DNA of 64,000 nt from Pseudonocardia sp. N23 (GTDB lineage Bacteria; Actinomycetota; Actinomycetes; Mycobacteriales; Pseudonocardiaceae): contig NZ_BEGX01000071.1 of the NCBI RefSeq assembly GCF_002583555.1, positions 1 to 64,000 of the forward strand, given 5' to 3'. The position numbers and the translations under genes are program-made. Numbering within the stretch: the first letter of the stretch is position 1; every line of letters begins with the position of its first letter. Below, in pieces: positions 51,926 to 60,302 of this stretch. The notes under the pieces were generated by a model, which saw only the letters and a program-made list of their open reading frames with translations, did not search any database and had not been told where the DNA came from.

Positions 51926-53089
51926 TCAGAGTGTGGAGGCGGGGGCGAGCCGGGACTCGGGATCGGAGTCCCCGGCGAGGTCGGACACGATGCGCCCCAA
52001 CGCCGTCGCGAACTTGAAGCCGTGCCCGGAGAACCCTGCCGCCACGACGAGCGGGCCGGTGCGCTCCACCAGGAACTCGGCGTCCGGTGTCGAGACGAAT
52101 GCGCAGCGGAACGGGGTGGGCGCGGCGGCGTCGAGGCCGGGGAGGAACTGGCCCGCGTACTCCTGCAGTCTGCTCAGCTGGACCGGTTCGGGGGCCGGGT
52201 CGGCGCGCTCGGGGTCCCACTGCGGTCCGGCGCCGCCGAACCCGACCTTGACGCCCTCGCAGGGAACACCGAGCCCGTAGACGCCGCCGGGCCAGCCGTC
52301 GGCCGGGTCGGTGTGGTGGATGAAGGTCGGCCACCGCAGGTCGCTGGGCACGCTGGGGGTGCCACCCACCAGCGGGAAGACGGCGGGCTGTTCCTCGGTG
52401 ACCTGCAGCGGCGGCAACGTGACGAGGTCGCCGACGAGCCCCGCGGTCCACGCCCCGGCGGCGAGGACGACGCGGCGTGCCCGGATCGAGCCGCCCGGCG
52501 TGTAGACCTCGGCGAGTTCCGGGGTGAGGATCTCGATGTGCTCGACTGGCGTCGAGTAGCGGACGGTGGCGCCGCGCCCGATCGCGGCGGCGGTGAGGGC
52601 GGCGACGGCCTGGTCGGCGCGCAGCCGACCGGCCGAGTCGGGCTGGTGCAGGACCGGCCCGTCGAACCGCATGCCCGGCCACCGGGTCGCGGCCTCGTCG
52701 GGGTCGAGCCACTCGTGCCGGATGCCCTGGGAGGCAAGGGTGTCGGCGATCGCGGTGGTGCGGGTCAGGTCGCCGTGGTCGAGCCCGCCGGTCAGGTTGA
52801 GCAGCGACGCCCCGGTCTCGTGCTCGAGCTCGCGCCAGCGCTGGGCCGACTCGACAGCGAGGCGCACGTGCAACGGGGAGGAGTAGCTCTGGCGGTAGAC
52901 GCGTGCCGCGCCGTGGGGCGACACCCGGGGATGGCCGAGCTCGGTCTTCTCCAGGACGAGGACGTCGTGGCCACGGCGGGCCAGCTGCCAGGCCGCGGCG
53001 GCGCCGATGACGCCGCCGCCGACCACGACCACCTCCACCGACGCGGATCGCCGACCTGGGCGCACCAACGCATCGGGGAGAAGGGTCAT
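51926..53089 (-). CDS. FAD-dependent amine oxidase, monomeric sarcosine oxidase-like
   Basis: 387 residues, the size of monomeric sarcosine oxidase and N-methyltryptophan oxidase. FAD loop VVVGGGVIGAAAAWQLARRG; the covalent FAD cysteine region RCAFVSTPDAEFLVE matches the family C-x-Y/F-x-x-TPD block; the end AGFSGHGFKFATALGRI is typical. It would oxidise an N-methyl amino acid to the free amine plus formaldehyde and H2O2. The ATG at 53089 is used. It precedes the SAM-IV-controlled gene on the same strand, which hints at one-carbon/sulfur metabolism. Confidence 0.88.
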   Translation of the reverse strand: MTLLPDALVRPGRRSASVEVVVVGGGVIGAAAAWQLARRGHDVLVLEKTELGHPRVSPHGAARVYRQSYSSPLHVRLAVESAQRWRELEHETGASLLNLTGGLDHGDLTRTTAIADTLASQGIRHEWLDPDEAATRWPGMRFDGPVLHQPDSAGRLRADQAVAALTAAAIGRGATVRYSTPVEHIEILTPELAEVYTPGGSIRARRVVLAAGAWTAGLVGDLVTLPPLQVTEEQPAVFPLVGGTPSVPSDLRWPTFIHHTDPADGWPGGVYGLGVPCEGVKVGFGGAGPQWDPERADPAPEPVQLSRLQEYAGQFLPGLDAAAPTPFRCAFVSTPDAEFLVERTGPLVVAAGFSGHGFKFATALGRIVSDLAGDSDPESRLAPASTL

Positions 53090-53442
53090 GGAGGCCTCCG
53101 ACTGTCGACGGAACGTGGTGGAGCGGACAGTCGTCGGCCGCAGGGTTCCAGGTGCACGCGCACCGCGGACCGTCGAGGGGCATGGCGCGGAATGACCGCG
53201 GTGGTCCGACCAGTGACCCCGCAACGATCGGATTCGACTCAACAGGGAATGTCCGGCCAAGTCAAGCGTCGTTCCGGACCGTTACGGCCGGTGTTCAGCG
53301 ACGGTCCGGTGTCCCGCCTGACCCGCCCCTCCGACCCCGCTGCCGGGGTGCCGCCCATCGGCGACACCCCGGCGGCGTCACGCCGTCGGCGGGCACGGGC
53401 ATGTCGTACGGTCGGCGCAACCCGCCGAAGGAGTCCTCCGCC
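53090..53442. other. 353-base divergent intergenic region
   Basis: Holds the promoters of the flavoenzyme (leftward) and hydrolase (rightward) genes. Short GC-rich inverted repeats occur (GGACCGT...ACGGTCC around 53277-53306). A minus-strand leader frame beginning near 53183 carries MPLDGPRCACTWNP; whether it is translated is unknown. Otherwise nothing is recognised. Confidence 0.5.
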
Positions 53443-54363
53443 GTGTCCGCAGCCGCCGCATCCGCCACCTCGACCTCGATCGGGCCCCCGCCGGCGTGGT
53501 TCACCGACGCCCTCGCGACCGAGGCCGAACCCGGCGAGGTCGACGTCGACGGCATCACCATCCGCTACCGCAGCTGGGGCCCGCCCGGCGACGGTCTCGT
53601 CCTGATCCACGGCGGTGCCGCGCACGCCCGCTGGTGGGACCACATCGCGCCGCTGCTGGCCAGCCCCGACGGGCGCCGGGTCGTCGCCGTCGACCTGTCC
53701 GGGCACGGCGACTCCGGACGCCGCTCCGGCGGCTACTCGCTGACGAGCTGGGCCGACGAGGTCGTGGCCGTCGCCGAGACAGCCGGCACCGGCCCTATGC
53801 CGACGGTCATCGGGCACAGCATGGGCGGCATGGTCGCGCTCACCGCGGCGCAGCGCCACGGCGAGCGCCTGGCAGGCGCGGTCGTCGTCGACACCCCGGT
53901 ACGCGAACAGACCCCCGAGGAGACGGCCGCACGCGAGCAGCGGGCGTTCGGGCCGCTGCGGGTGTACCCGACGCGCGCGGAGGCGACCGCGCGGTTCCGG
54001 CTGGTGCCCGACCAGGAGGACGGGTACCCCTGGGTCGTCGCGCACATCGCCGAGCACTCGCTCCGGGAGGTCGAGGGCGGCTGGAGCTGGAAGTTCGACC
54101 CGGCCGTGTTCGCCCGCAGCGCGATGGTGCCCGCGGACCTGGCCGTGCCCGGCTGCCGGGTGGCGCTGTTCCGTGCCGAGCACGGGCTCGTACCGGCGGA
54201 CATGGGGGAGATGATCGTCGACCGGCTCGGCAACGGCGTCCCGCTGATCGAGATCCCCACCGCGGCCCACCACGTGATGGTCGACCACCCGTTGTCGCTG
54301 GTGACGGGCCTGCGCGCGCTGCTGGCTGACTGGCGCCACTCCCGCGCCCACCGCCGCGCCTGA
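53443..54363 (+). CDS. alpha/beta hydrolase
   Basis: About 306 residues. Oxyanion segment LVLIHGGAAHARWWDHIAP, the DLSGHGDS strand-4 motif, nucleophile elbow VIGHSMGGMVAL with the catalytic Ser, and a late His in TAAHHVMVDHP. Probably an esterase or C-C bond hydrolase; substrate unknown. The GTG at 53443 has AAGGAG about 10 bases upstream; an ATG at 53401 in the same frame is possible. It is followed by a gluconolactonase-like gene 101 bases on. Confidence 0.85.
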   Translation: MSAAAASATSTSIGPPPAWFTDALATEAEPGEVDVDGITIRYRSWGPPGDGLVLIHGGAAHARWWDHIAPLLASPDGRRVVAVDLSGHGDSGRRSGGYSLTSWADEVVAVAETAGTGPMPTVIGHSMGGMVALTAAQRHGERLAGAVVVDTPVREQTPEETAAREQRAFGPLRVYPTRAEATARFRLVPDQEDGYPWVVAHIAEHSLREVEGGWSWKFDPAVFARSAMVPADLAVPGCRVALFRAEHGLVPADMGEMIVDRLGNGVPLIEIPTAAHHVMVDHPLSLVTGLRALLADWRHSRAHRRA

Positions 54364-54464
54364 CCTCCCCGCACGGATCCGCACGCCTTCCCGCGCGGCC
54401 GCACCTGCCGGGTGCGCGGCGACGGCACAGGCTCGCGGTGACGCCGCACGCGAGGGAGCCGCCC

Positions 54465-55391
54465 GTGGACACGCTGGACTACGAGGTCGCGACGACCGGC
54501 CTCGAGTTCCCGGAGGGCCCGATCGCGATGGCCGACGGATCGGTGGTCGTCGTCGAGATCAAGGGCGGGCGGCTCACCCGCGTCGCCGCCGACGGCACCC
54601 GCACGAGCCTCGCCGAGTGCGGCGGCGGCCCCAACGGCGCCGCGGTCGGCCCCGACGGGGCGTTCTACGTCTGTAACAACGGCGGCTCCGAGTGGGTCGT
54701 CCGCGAGGGCCGCACCGTCCCCGGCGTGCAGGGGGACGGCTACCTCGGCGGGTCGATCCAGCGCGTCACCGCCGACGGCGATGTCACCGACCTCTACACC
54801 CACGTCGACGGCCACGGCCTGCGCGGACCCAACGACATCGTCTTCGACGACGAGGGCGGCTTCTGGTTCACCGACATGGGCAAGATCCGGCCCCGCGAGC
54901 TCGACCAGGGCGGTCTCTACTACGCGACGGCGGACGGCTCGTCGATCACCGAGGTCGTGTACCCGATGCTGCAGCCCAACGGGGTCGGGCTCTCCCCGGA
55001 CGGACGGACCGTCCACGTCGCCGAGACGACCCCGGGCCGGTTGTGGGCGTTCGACCTCGACGGACCGGGGCGCATCCGGCGTGACCCGGCGACGCGCAAC
55101 GGCGGCAGGCTGCAGTACGGGTTCCCCGGCCTGCGGTGGCTGGACTCGCTCGGCGTCGACGCCGACGGCAACGTCTGCGTCGCCACGTTGCAGGCCGGGG
55201 AGATCAACGTCGTGTCCCCGGGCGGTGAGCTGCTGGCGACGCACGTCCCACCCGGCGGCGACACCGCGATCACCAACATCTGCTTCGGCGGCCCCGACAT
55301 GCGCACGGCGTGGATCACCGCCTCCGGCACCGGGGTGCTGTGGCGCACCACGTGGGACCGCCCCGGTCTGAGGCTGGCGTACAACGCCTGA
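54465..55391 (+). CDS. SMP-30/gluconolactonase family protein, copy 1
   Basis: 308 residues, six-bladed propeller. The metal-site blocks are EFPEGPIAMADGSVVVVEI with Glu, GGPNGAAVGPDGAFYVCNNGG with Asn, GLRGPNDIVFDDEGGFWFTD with Asn, and PNGVGLSPDGRTVHVAET with Asp. The family hydrolyses sugar or other lactones. The GTG at 54465 has GAGGGAG upstream. It is strongly similar along its whole length to the protein at 58053-58973 (many blocks identical), so the two arose by duplication within this cluster. Confidence 0.9.
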   Translation: MDTLDYEVATTGLEFPEGPIAMADGSVVVVEIKGGRLTRVAADGTRTSLAECGGGPNGAAVGPDGAFYVCNNGGSEWVVREGRTVPGVQGDGYLGGSIQRVTADGDVTDLYTHVDGHGLRGPNDIVFDDEGGFWFTDMGKIRPRELDQGGLYYATADGSSITEVVYPMLQPNGVGLSPDGRTVHVAETTPGRLWAFDLDGPGRIRRDPATRNGGRLQYGFPGLRWLDSLGVDADGNVCVATLQAGEINVVSPGGELLATHVPPGGDTAITNICFGGPDMRTAWITASGTGVLWRTTWDRPGLRLAYNA

Positions 55392-55470
55392 GGACCGGCT
55401 CGCGCTGACGGCCACGAAATCCGGCACGCATCGCGAAGCCCGGTCCTCCCGGGCCGCCCACGCTGGACCG

Positions 55471-56229
55471 ATGGGGTCGATGGAGGGCAAGGCAGGACTG
55501 GTCACGGGTGCGGCGAGCGGGATCGGGCGGGCCACCGCCGTTCGCGCGGCCGCCGAGGGCGCGTCGGTGCTGGTGTCGGACCTGGAGTCGGCCCGCGCCG
55601 GCGGTGAGGAGACCGTCGCGATCATCCGGGCCGCGGGCGGGACCGCCGAGTTCCAGGTCTGCGACGTCGCGCAGCCCGCCGACCACGACGCGCTCGTCGC
55701 CGGGGTGCTCGACCGCTGGGGGTCGCTCGGCTTCGCGCACAACAACGCCGGCGTCGGCGGCGGCGGGAAACGGCTCGCCGACATCGCCGACGAGGAGTTC
55801 GACCGGGTCATCGCGATCAACCTGCGCGGCGTCTTCCTCGGCATGAAGCGCCAGATCACGGCCATGCTGGCCGGCGGCGGCGGGTCCATCGTCAACACCG
55901 CCTCCAACGCCGGACTGCGCGGGGTGAGGCGGCTCTCGCCCTACACCGCGGCCAAGCACGGCCTCGTCGGGCTGACCAAGAACGCCGCCGTCGAGTACGC
56001 CGAGGACCTGATCCGGGTCAACGCCGTCGCCCCGGGGACGATCATGACCGGCTTCGCCCGCGGCGCGACCCCGGAGCGGCTCGCCGAGATCATGAAACCC
56101 CAGGCGCTGCAGCGCATCGGCGAACCCGAGGAGGTCGCCGCCGCCGTCGTCTGGCTGCTCTCCGACGACGCCTCCTTCGTCACCGGGGTGACCCTGCCCG
56201 TCGACGCGGGGTCGGTCGCAGGCTGGTGA
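55471..56229 (+). CDS. short-chain dehydrogenase/reductase
   Basis: 252 residues. TGAASGIG loop, DLESARAG, NNAGV, catalytic Ser in NTASNAG and YTAAK. An ATG at 55480 is an alternative start. It lies between the two lactonase paralogs and may produce a lactone or keto intermediate for them, on context. Confidence 0.9.
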   Translation: MGSMEGKAGLVTGAASGIGRATAVRAAAEGASVLVSDLESARAGGEETVAIIRAAGGTAEFQVCDVAQPADHDALVAGVLDRWGSLGFAHNNAGVGGGGKRLADIADEEFDRVIAINLRGVFLGMKRQITAMLAGGGGSIVNTASNAGLRGVRRLSPYTAAKHGLVGLTKNAAVEYAEDLIRVNAVAPGTIMTGFARGATPERLAEIMKPQALQRIGEPEEVAAAVVWLLSDDASFVTGVTLPVDAGSVAGW

Positions 56230-56439
56230 CGCCCCGCGGGCGGTCGACCCGAGAGCTCCGAGATGCGGGCAGGGTCGCAACCCGCGCCGGGGCGGTTCGC
56301 ACGGATCGTCAGGTCATTGCGCGTGCGTCCCGTTGTCGGGCGGCCCCGCACGACCGCACGCTGTGGGACGCAGGCACATCCTGCACGCGGACGGAACGAC
56401 GGCCGCCCGCGCCGGACCGACGCTCGACGTGGAGTGGCG

Positions 56440-58056
56440 ATGCGCGTGCGATCCCGGACGTCCCGAACCCCAGCGGCCCTCGCCGTCGCGCTGGCCGCCG
56501 TGCTGGTCGCAGCGGCGTGCGGCTCGGCGAGCCCGCAAGGACCTGTCTCCCAACGGATCCACATCGTCGACCCGTACGGGGGTGACCCGGCCGCCGAGGG
56601 CACCCCGCAACGCGGCGGCACACTCGTCATCGGCAACGACCGCGAGATCATCAGCTTCGACCCCACCCGGCAGAACTCGAACCTCGGCGCGCTGGCCGTC
56701 TACGACTCGCTGCTCAAGCTCATGCCCGACGGCTCCGCCCAGCCCTACCTGGCGAAGACGCTGACCACGGCGGACAACGGCGCGACCTGGACGCTGGGGC
56801 TGCGCGAGGGCGTCACCTTCTCCGACGGCACCCCGCTCGACGCGAACGCCGTCGTCGTCAACACCCAGCGCCACATCGACAAGGTCGCCTCGCCCGCCCA
56901 CGTCTACGCCACCCTGATCGCATCGATGGCCGCGGTCGACCCGCTCACTGTGCGGTTCACGCTGAAGGCACCGATGGGGGACTTCCCGGCGCTGTTCGCG
57001 CAGCCGCTGAACTCCGGCACCCTCGGCATGATCGTCTCGCCGGTCGCGCTGGCGCAGTACGGCGACGACATCGGCAACCACCCCGTCGGCGCCGGCCCGT
57101 TCGTGCTCCAGAACTGGGTCCGCGACAACAAGATGACCCTGGTCCGCAACCCGAACTACTGGCAGCAGGGCAAGCCCTACCTCGACGGCGTGGAGATCCG
57201 CCCGCTGCCCGACACCGACAGCCGCTACACGACGATGACCAACGGCGACGTCGACATGGTCAACGGCGGGTTCAACCAGGAGCTGGTCCGCGCCTTCGCC
57301 AACCCGGACCTGCGCGTCTACTACGGCCCCGGCAGCGGCGGCGTCCTCAACCACTTCAACTTCCGGAAGGCCCCGTTCGACGACCGCCGGATGCGCGAGG
57401 CCGCGATCGCCGCGATGGACCCGCAGGCGTTGGGTGCGAGCTTCTTCTCCAACCAGCTCGTCGCGGCCGACAGCATGTTCGACGCCTCCACGAAGTGGCA
57501 CACCCGGGCCGCCTCCGACGCCTACCCGACGTTCGACCAGGCCCGCGCCAAGGATCTCGTCGCCCAGTACGTCGCCTCCGGCGGCGACCCGACGTTCAGC
57601 TACTTCACCGACCGCTCCTCGGTGCCACTCGGAGAGTTCGTGCAGGCCTCGATGGCCGCGATCGGGGTGAGGGTGAACGTGCAGTACTTCGACCTCGCGC
57701 AGTTCGCCGGCAACGTCCTGCAGGCCGGGGAGTTCCAGATGGCCAGCGGGCTGTCCGCGTTCGACCACCCCTTCCCTGGGGCGGGGCGTCTCGTGCAGAC
57801 CGGCGGCTCGGTCAACTACGGCAAGTACTCCAACCCGCAGGTCGACCAGCTCCTCGCCGACGCCTCCGCCACCACCGACGCCGGCAAGCGCGCCACCGAC
57901 TACCAGCAGGTCGAGCTCGCCGTGAACAAGGACCTCGGCATCCAGTGGCTCTCGCGCAGCTACCTGTCGACGATCGCGAAACCCTCGGTCGAGGGCGTCG
58001 ACCGCTACGTCACCCGTGACCTCTACTTCGCCGGGATGTGGAAGGCGCAGGCGTGA
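56440..58056 (+). CDS. peptide/nickel-type ABC transporter solute-binding lipoprotein (family 5)
   Basis: 538 residues. Signal peptide RTPAALAVALAAVLVAAACGS with a lipoprotein Cys, then the family 5 fold: GGTLVIGNDREIISFDPTRQ, LREGVTFSDGTPLDANAVVV, GAGPFVLQNWVRDNKMTLVRNPNYW and a C-terminal SYLSTIAKPSVEGVDRY. It should bind a small solute outside the membrane. No permease or ATPase genes are adjacent, so it is an orphan within this window. Its stop overlaps the second lactonase start (GTGA). Confidence 0.9.
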   Translation: MRVRSRTSRTPAALAVALAAVLVAAACGSASPQGPVSQRIHIVDPYGGDPAAEGTPQRGGTLVIGNDREIISFDPTRQNSNLGALAVYDSLLKLMPDGSAQPYLAKTLTTADNGATWTLGLREGVTFSDGTPLDANAVVVNTQRHIDKVASPAHVYATLIASMAAVDPLTVRFTLKAPMGDFPALFAQPLNSGTLGMIVSPVALAQYGDDIGNHPVGAGPFVLQNWVRDNKMTLVRNPNYWQQGKPYLDGVEIRPLPDTDSRYTTMTNGDVDMVNGGFNQELVRAFANPDLRVYYGPGSGGVLNHFNFRKAPFDDRRMREAAIAAMDPQALGASFFSNQLVAADSMFDASTKWHTRAASDAYPTFDQARAKDLVAQYVASGGDPTFSYFTDRSSVPLGEFVQASMAAIGVRVNVQYFDLAQFAGNVLQAGEFQMASGLSAFDHPFPGAGRLVQTGGSVNYGKYSNPQVDQLLADASATTDAGKRATDYQQVELAVNKDLGIQWLSRSYLSTIAKPSVEGVDRYVTRDLYFAGMWKAQA

Positions 58057-58973
58057 GCTTCGAGGAGTTCGCGACGGGCCTGCAGTTCCCCGAGGGCCCG
58101 ATCGCGATGCCGGACGGCTCGGTCGTGCTCGTCGAGATCAAGCGCGGCACCCTCACCCGGGTGGCGCCCGACGGGACGCTGTCGGTCGTCGCGGAATGCG
58201 GCGGCGGCCCCAATGGTGCGGCGCTCGGCCCGGACGGGGCGTTCTACGTCTGCAACAACGGCGGGTTCTCCTGGAGTGAGCGTGACGGGCTCACCGCGCC
58301 CGGTCCGCAGCCCGACGGCTACATCGGCGGACGCATCCAGCGTGTCACCCCTGACGGCGAGGTCAGCGACCTCTACACCCACGTCGACGGGGTGGGGCTG
58401 CGTGGACCCAACGACATCGTCTTCGACCACGACGGCGGCTTCTGGTTCACCGACATGGGCAAGCAGCGCCCGCGTGACATCGACCACGGCGGTCTCTACT
58501 ACGGCCGCGCCGACGGCTCGTGGGTCACCGAGGTGGTGTACCCGCTGGTGTCGGCCAACGGCGTCGGGCTCTCCCCGGACGGCCGCCACGTCCACGTCTC
58601 GGAGACGGTGTCGGGGCGACTGTGGTCCTGGGAGGTCGAGGGCCCGGGCAGGGTGGGGCGCGACCCGGCGTCGCGGGCGCGCCACGGCGGCCGGCTGCTC
58701 CACGGCTCCGCGGACTTCCAGTGGTTCGACTCGCTGGCCGTCGAGGCGGGCGGCAACGTCTGCGTCGCGACGCTCTACACCGGCCTGATCAGCGTCGTCG
58801 CGCCCGAGGGCGGGCTGGTGGAGGAGGTCGTGATCCCGGGGGAGGACACCTTCGTCACCAACATCTGCTTCGGTGGCGACGACCTGCGCACGGCCTACGT
58901 GACGTCGTCGGGGCGGGGCGTGCTGTTCCGGACGACGTGGGAGCGCCCCGGCCTGGCCCTGCCGAACCTCTGA
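58053..58973 (+). CDS. SMP-30/gluconolactonase family protein, copy 2
   Basis: 306 residues, paralog of the protein at 54465. Metal-site blocks are QFPEGPIAMPDGSVVLVEI, GGPNGAALGPDGAFYVCNNGG, GLRGPNDIVFDHDGGFWFTD and ANGVGLSPDGRHVHVSET. The GTG start overlaps the binding-protein stop by four bases with GGAAGG upstream, so it is coupled to import. The pair suggests two related lactones or one enzyme replaced by the other. Confidence 0.9.
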   Translation: MSFEEFATGLQFPEGPIAMPDGSVVLVEIKRGTLTRVAPDGTLSVVAECGGGPNGAALGPDGAFYVCNNGGFSWSERDGLTAPGPQPDGYIGGRIQRVTPDGEVSDLYTHVDGVGLRGPNDIVFDHDGGFWFTDMGKQRPRDIDHGGLYYGRADGSWVTEVVYPLVSANGVGLSPDGRHVHVSETVSGRLWSWEVEGPGRVGRDPASRARHGGRLLHGSADFQWFDSLAVEAGGNVCVATLYTGLISVVAPEGGLVEEVVIPGEDTFVTNICFGGDDLRTAYVTSSGRGVLFRTTWERPGLALPNL

Positions 58974-59118
58974 CCCCCGGCGCGCAACCCGGTCCTTCGC
59001 GCGCAACGTCACGGTCGTGGATCCGCCCGCGGGCAGCCGTGGGGTCGCGCGCGGATTCGCACGTCTTCGCGCGCGCTGCCCATTCCCCGCCCGGCCCCGC
59101 GCGATCGACGATGGGAGC

Positions 59119-60137
59119 GTGCCGACAACCCCACCCGAACCCGTAGAGCTCTACCGGCAGATGGTGCGCATCCGCGAGTTCGAGGAGCGCGTCAAGAGCA
59201 GCTTCGCCGCCCATCCCGGGGTGATCCGCGGGCACACACACCTCGCCGACGGCGCGGAGGCGTCGATCGTCGGGTCGATCGCGGCGATCCGGCCCGGCGA
59301 CCAGGTGATGGCGACGTACCGCTGCCACGGCTACCCGATCGCGCTCGGCACGGACACGACGGCGATGCTCGCCGAGATCTACGGCCGCACGACGGGCTGT
59401 GCGGCGGGTACGGCGGATCGATGCACCTGGCCGACCCGCAGCACGGCTTCCTGGGCACCTCCGGGATCGTCGGGCAGGCCATCCCGCAGGCGACCGGTGC
59501 CGCCTACGCCGCGCAGATCCGGGGTGAGGGCGACGTGGTCCTCTGCTTCTTCGGCGACGGCGCCAGCAAGCAGGGCGCGTTCCACGAGTCGCTGAACATC
59601 GCGTCGCTGTGGAAGCTGCCGATCGTGTTCGTCATGGAGAACAACAGCTTCTCGGGCTCGACGCGCACCGAGCAGGAGGACGCCAACGCCGCCGCGGGCG
59701 AGCCGCTGGCCACCAAGGCGAAGGCGTACAGCATGCCGGGCGTGACGATCGACGGCGGCGATCCGCTGCTCGTCCAGGAACACGTCGCGACGGCGGTCGC
59801 CAGGGCACGAGCGGGGGAGGGCCCGACCCTGGTGGAGACGCTGGTCTACCGGCTGTCGGCGCACGGCAACACGATCGCCCCGCCCGGGGTGGCGCTGACG
59901 TACCCGGAGCACGAGGCGGTCCGGGTGTTCGGCGCGGTCGAGGAGTACGAGGCGGCGCTGCGCGGTGACCCGATCCCGCGGGCCCGCGCGCGGTTCGTCG
60001 CCGACGGCCTGCTCACCGCCGAGTACGCCACCACGATCGCCACCGAGGCGACAGCGGAGATGGACCGCGCCGAGGCCGACGCCCTCGCCGCGCCGGAGCC
60101 CGCCCCCCGGGACGCGCTGCGGTTCGTGGAGGCCTGA
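59119..60137 (+). pseudogene. thiamine-diphosphate dehydrogenase E1 alpha subunit, frameshifted
   Basis: The first part reads LYRQMVRIREFEERVKSSFA, then GHTHLADGAEASIVGSIAAI and MLAEIYGRTTGC, all E1-alpha. After TTGC the frame fails. The next frame resumes with MHLADPQHGFLGTSGIVG and contains the diphosphate motif GDGASKQGAFHESLN...MENN, to a stop at 60137. Homologs read GCxGGYGGSMHLAD across this place, so one base appears lost near 59399-59412. It resembles acetoin or 2-oxoacid dehydrogenase E1 alpha. No beta subunit or E2 gene follows. Either a young pseudogene or a base-call error. Confidence 0.85.
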
Positions 60138-60217
60138 CCCCACGCTTCGTGGCCTGCGCTGCGGTTCGTGGAGAACTGATCCGGCGCGGGCGGTCCCGAG
60201 CTGCGCCGCCCCCAGCG

Positions 60218-60254
60218 ACGTCTCAGTAGATGGGAATCACGTCTCAGTTGATGG
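60218..60254. repeat. two direct repeats upstream of the MFS gene
   Basis: ACGTCTCAGTAGATGG (60218) and ACGTCTCAGTTGATGG (60239), 15 of 16 identical, 21 bases apart, about two helical turns. They end 48 bases before the MFS start. Possibly tandem operator half-sites or the edge of an old insertion. Confidence 0.6.
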
Positions 60255-60302
60255 ATTAGCGGTGCTAACCTCCCGGCGGGACGGATGTCGAGGAGGACCG
60301 GG

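Noticed and set aside
53090..53183. Cys-containing leader peptide (MPLDGPRCACTWNP) before the flavoenzyme
   Set aside because: No ribosome site and no attenuator hairpin that would make it a regulatory leader. Known actinobacterial cysteine leaders have a different pattern.
59119..60137. Programmed frameshift in the E1-alpha gene
   Set aside because: No slippery heptamer or downstream structure typical of programmed shifts is evident, and the family has no known frameshifting. A plain indel is simpler.
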